In this document: positions 5,778 to 6,734 of the stretch, one piece after another
Layout: every line of letters starts with the position of its first letter
Position numbering within the stretch: position 1 is the first letter of the stretch
Assembly: GCA_011041895.1 (NCBI GenBank)
Contig: DRAE01000087.1
Coordinates: forward strand, 1-6,734
Origin: Candidatus Bathyarchaeota archaeon
GTDB lineage: Archaea; Thermoproteota; DRAE01
DNA length: 6,734 bases
Direction: 5' to 3'
Notes under the pieces: model-generated
What the model saw: only the letters and a program-made list of their open reading frames with translations
Told to the model about the DNA's origin: nothing
The model's database searches: none
Position numbers and translations under genes: made by a program

Positions 5778-6734
5778 ATGACTAAGAAACCTATTCTCCA
5801 AGTTGCTCTAGACTTTCTAAATCTTCACAGGGCGATCCAGTTAGCTAAAGAGGCCTTAGCCGGTGGAGCAGACTGGCTGGAGGTTGGAACCCCCCTTATC
5901 AAAAGTGAGGGTATGAGCGCTATAAGGGAAATTCGCAAAGCTTTTCCAAATACGACTATAGTGGCTGACATGAAGACAATGGATCTTGGAAGAGTGGAAG
6001 TTGAAATGGCTGCAAAGTCCGGAGCTGACATAGTGTGCATACTCGGAGCAGCTGATGATTCCACGATATCCGAGGCCGTGGAAGCTGCTAAGAACTATGG
6101 TGCACAGATAATGGTTGATATAATAAACGTTGATAATCCAGTGAAAAGGGCGGTGAAACTTGAAAAACTTGGAGTAGATTACATCTGTGTCCACGTTGGA
6201 GTAGATCAGCAGATGAGAGGAGTTGACCCATTGAAACTGTTGGAGGAGATCAGAGAAAAAGTATCGATTCCGCTGGCAATTGCAGGGGGAATAAACTCAG
6301 AGACAGCTGCTAAGGCGGTTGAGCTTGGAGCAGATATTGTGATCGTCGGAGGCGCTATAACAAAATCCGAGGATGCGAGAAAAGCCACGGAGATCATAAA
6401 GAAGGCCATGTTGGAGGCAAAACCTATAAAAACCGAATTATATAAGAGATTTACCTCTCCAGAAGATATTCGAAAGATACTGCTAAGAGTGTCAACCCCA
6501 AACATCTCAGATGCCATGCATAGAAAAGGCTTTTTAAAGGGTATTAAACCCATAACTGGAAATGTGAAAATGGTTGGAGAAGCTGTAACCGTTCGTACAT
6601 ATCCCGGCGACTGGGCAAAGCCTGTCGAAGCAATAGATAAAGCCCCTCCAGGATCTGTGATAGTCATAGATGCTGGAGGAGTTGGCCCAGCCGTATGGGG
6701 TGAATTAGCCTCATGGAGTTGTAAGCTCAAGGGT
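5778..6734 (+). CDS. Hexulose-6-phosphate synthase fused to RraA-like domain (3' partial)
   Basis: The frame from ATG 5778 (GGTG at 5767-5770 as ribosome binding site) is open for 319 codons to the window edge. Residues 1-210 are an HPS of the OMP-decarboxylase suprafamily: VALD (9-12), LEVGTPLIKSEG (34-45), the catalytic ADMKTMD (63-69; D64, K66, D69), CVHVGVDQQ (137-145), IAGGIN (168-173) and IVGGAIT (189-195). HPS interconverts ribulose 5-phosphate plus formaldehyde with hexulose 6-phosphate; many archaea use it backwards to make pentoses. After a linker, residues 222-319 are an RraA-like domain: TPNISDAMHRKG (240-251), VGEAVTVRTYPGDW (266-279), VEAIDKAPPGSVIVIDAGG (283-301) and VWGEL (306-310). 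The expected DG..RD metal motif lies beyond the edge; roughly 100 residues are missing. This HPS-RraA architecture is known in archaea, but the role of the second domain is unproven (RraA relatives include aldolases and a bacterial RNase E regulator). Confidence 0.92.
   Translation, partial: MTKKPILQVALDFLNLHRAIQLAKEALAGGADWLEVGTPLIKSEGMSAIREIRKAFPNTTIVADMKTMDLGRVEVEMAAKSGADIVCILGAADDSTISEAVEAAKNYGAQIMVDIINVDNPVKRAVKLEKLGVDYICVHVGVDQQMRGVDPLKLLEEIREKVSIPLAIAGGINSETAAKAVELGADIVIVGGAITKSEDARKATEIIKKAMLEAKPIKTELYKRFTSPEDIRKILLRVSTPNISDAMHRKGFLKGIKPITGNVKMVGEAVTVRTYPGDWAKPVEAIDKAPPGSVIVIDAGGVGPAVWGELASWSCKLKG

Noticed and set aside
5825..6730. Minus-strand frames opposite the HPS-RraA gene
   Set aside because: The + strand frame carries intact HPS and RraA motifs throughout. 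The minus-strand translations are low-complexity Ser/Ala/Ile shadows.

Overview
The window reads as a gene-dense stretch of an archaeal chromosome, probably from a thermophile of the TACK/Thermoproteota side, although the sequence alone does not settle the phylum. The archaeal call rests on adjacent pantoate kinase and 4-phosphopantoate--beta-alanine ligase (the archaeal route to phosphopantothenate), a nicotinate phosphoribosyltransferase with a C-terminal four-cysteine zinc knuckle, a hexulose-6-phosphate synthase fused to an RraA-like domain, and ribosome binding sites of the GGAGG/GGTGATC type. Coding sequence is moderately AT-rich and the proteins are rich in Ile, Lys and Glu. All credible genes lie on the + strand. 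No gap exceeds 36 bases, so no non-coding stretch needs its own description, and I found no RNA gene, CRISPR array, insertion sequence or terminator.

Left part (1-1572): the 3' portion of a gene for a large Ser/Asn/Ile-rich, sequon-rich protein that looks like an exported beta-helix surface protein ending in a small beta-sandwich domain. Its start is outside the window, and it lacks the hydrophobic C-terminal anchor one might expect. Its last 23 bases overlap a gene for an unrecognised 104-residue protein (1550-1864). A perfect 14-bp palindrome sits just before that second start and overlaps its ribosome binding site.

Right part (1900-6734): a tight run of six genes that looks like a cofactor/central-metabolism operon: nicotinate phosphoribosyltransferase (NAD), a YjbQ/UPF0047 protein (linked to thiamine phosphate), a macro-domain protein (ADP-ribose), pantoate kinase, 4-phosphopantoate--beta-alanine ligase (both CoA), and the HPS-RraA fusion, which runs off the right edge. 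Spacings are about 10 nt, 3 nt, an 8-nt overlap, 29 nt and 13 nt.

The functional logic, which is inference, is that HPS run in the pentose-forming direction makes ribulose 5-phosphate. That is the precursor of the PRPP used by the nicotinate phosphoribosyltransferase. The macro protein would act on ADP-ribose species derived from NAD, and the two pantothenate enzymes supply CoA. I see no convincing new defence or mobile system. The least explained parts are the 104-residue protein, the surface-protein junction with its palindrome, and the role of the RraA-like domain on HPS.
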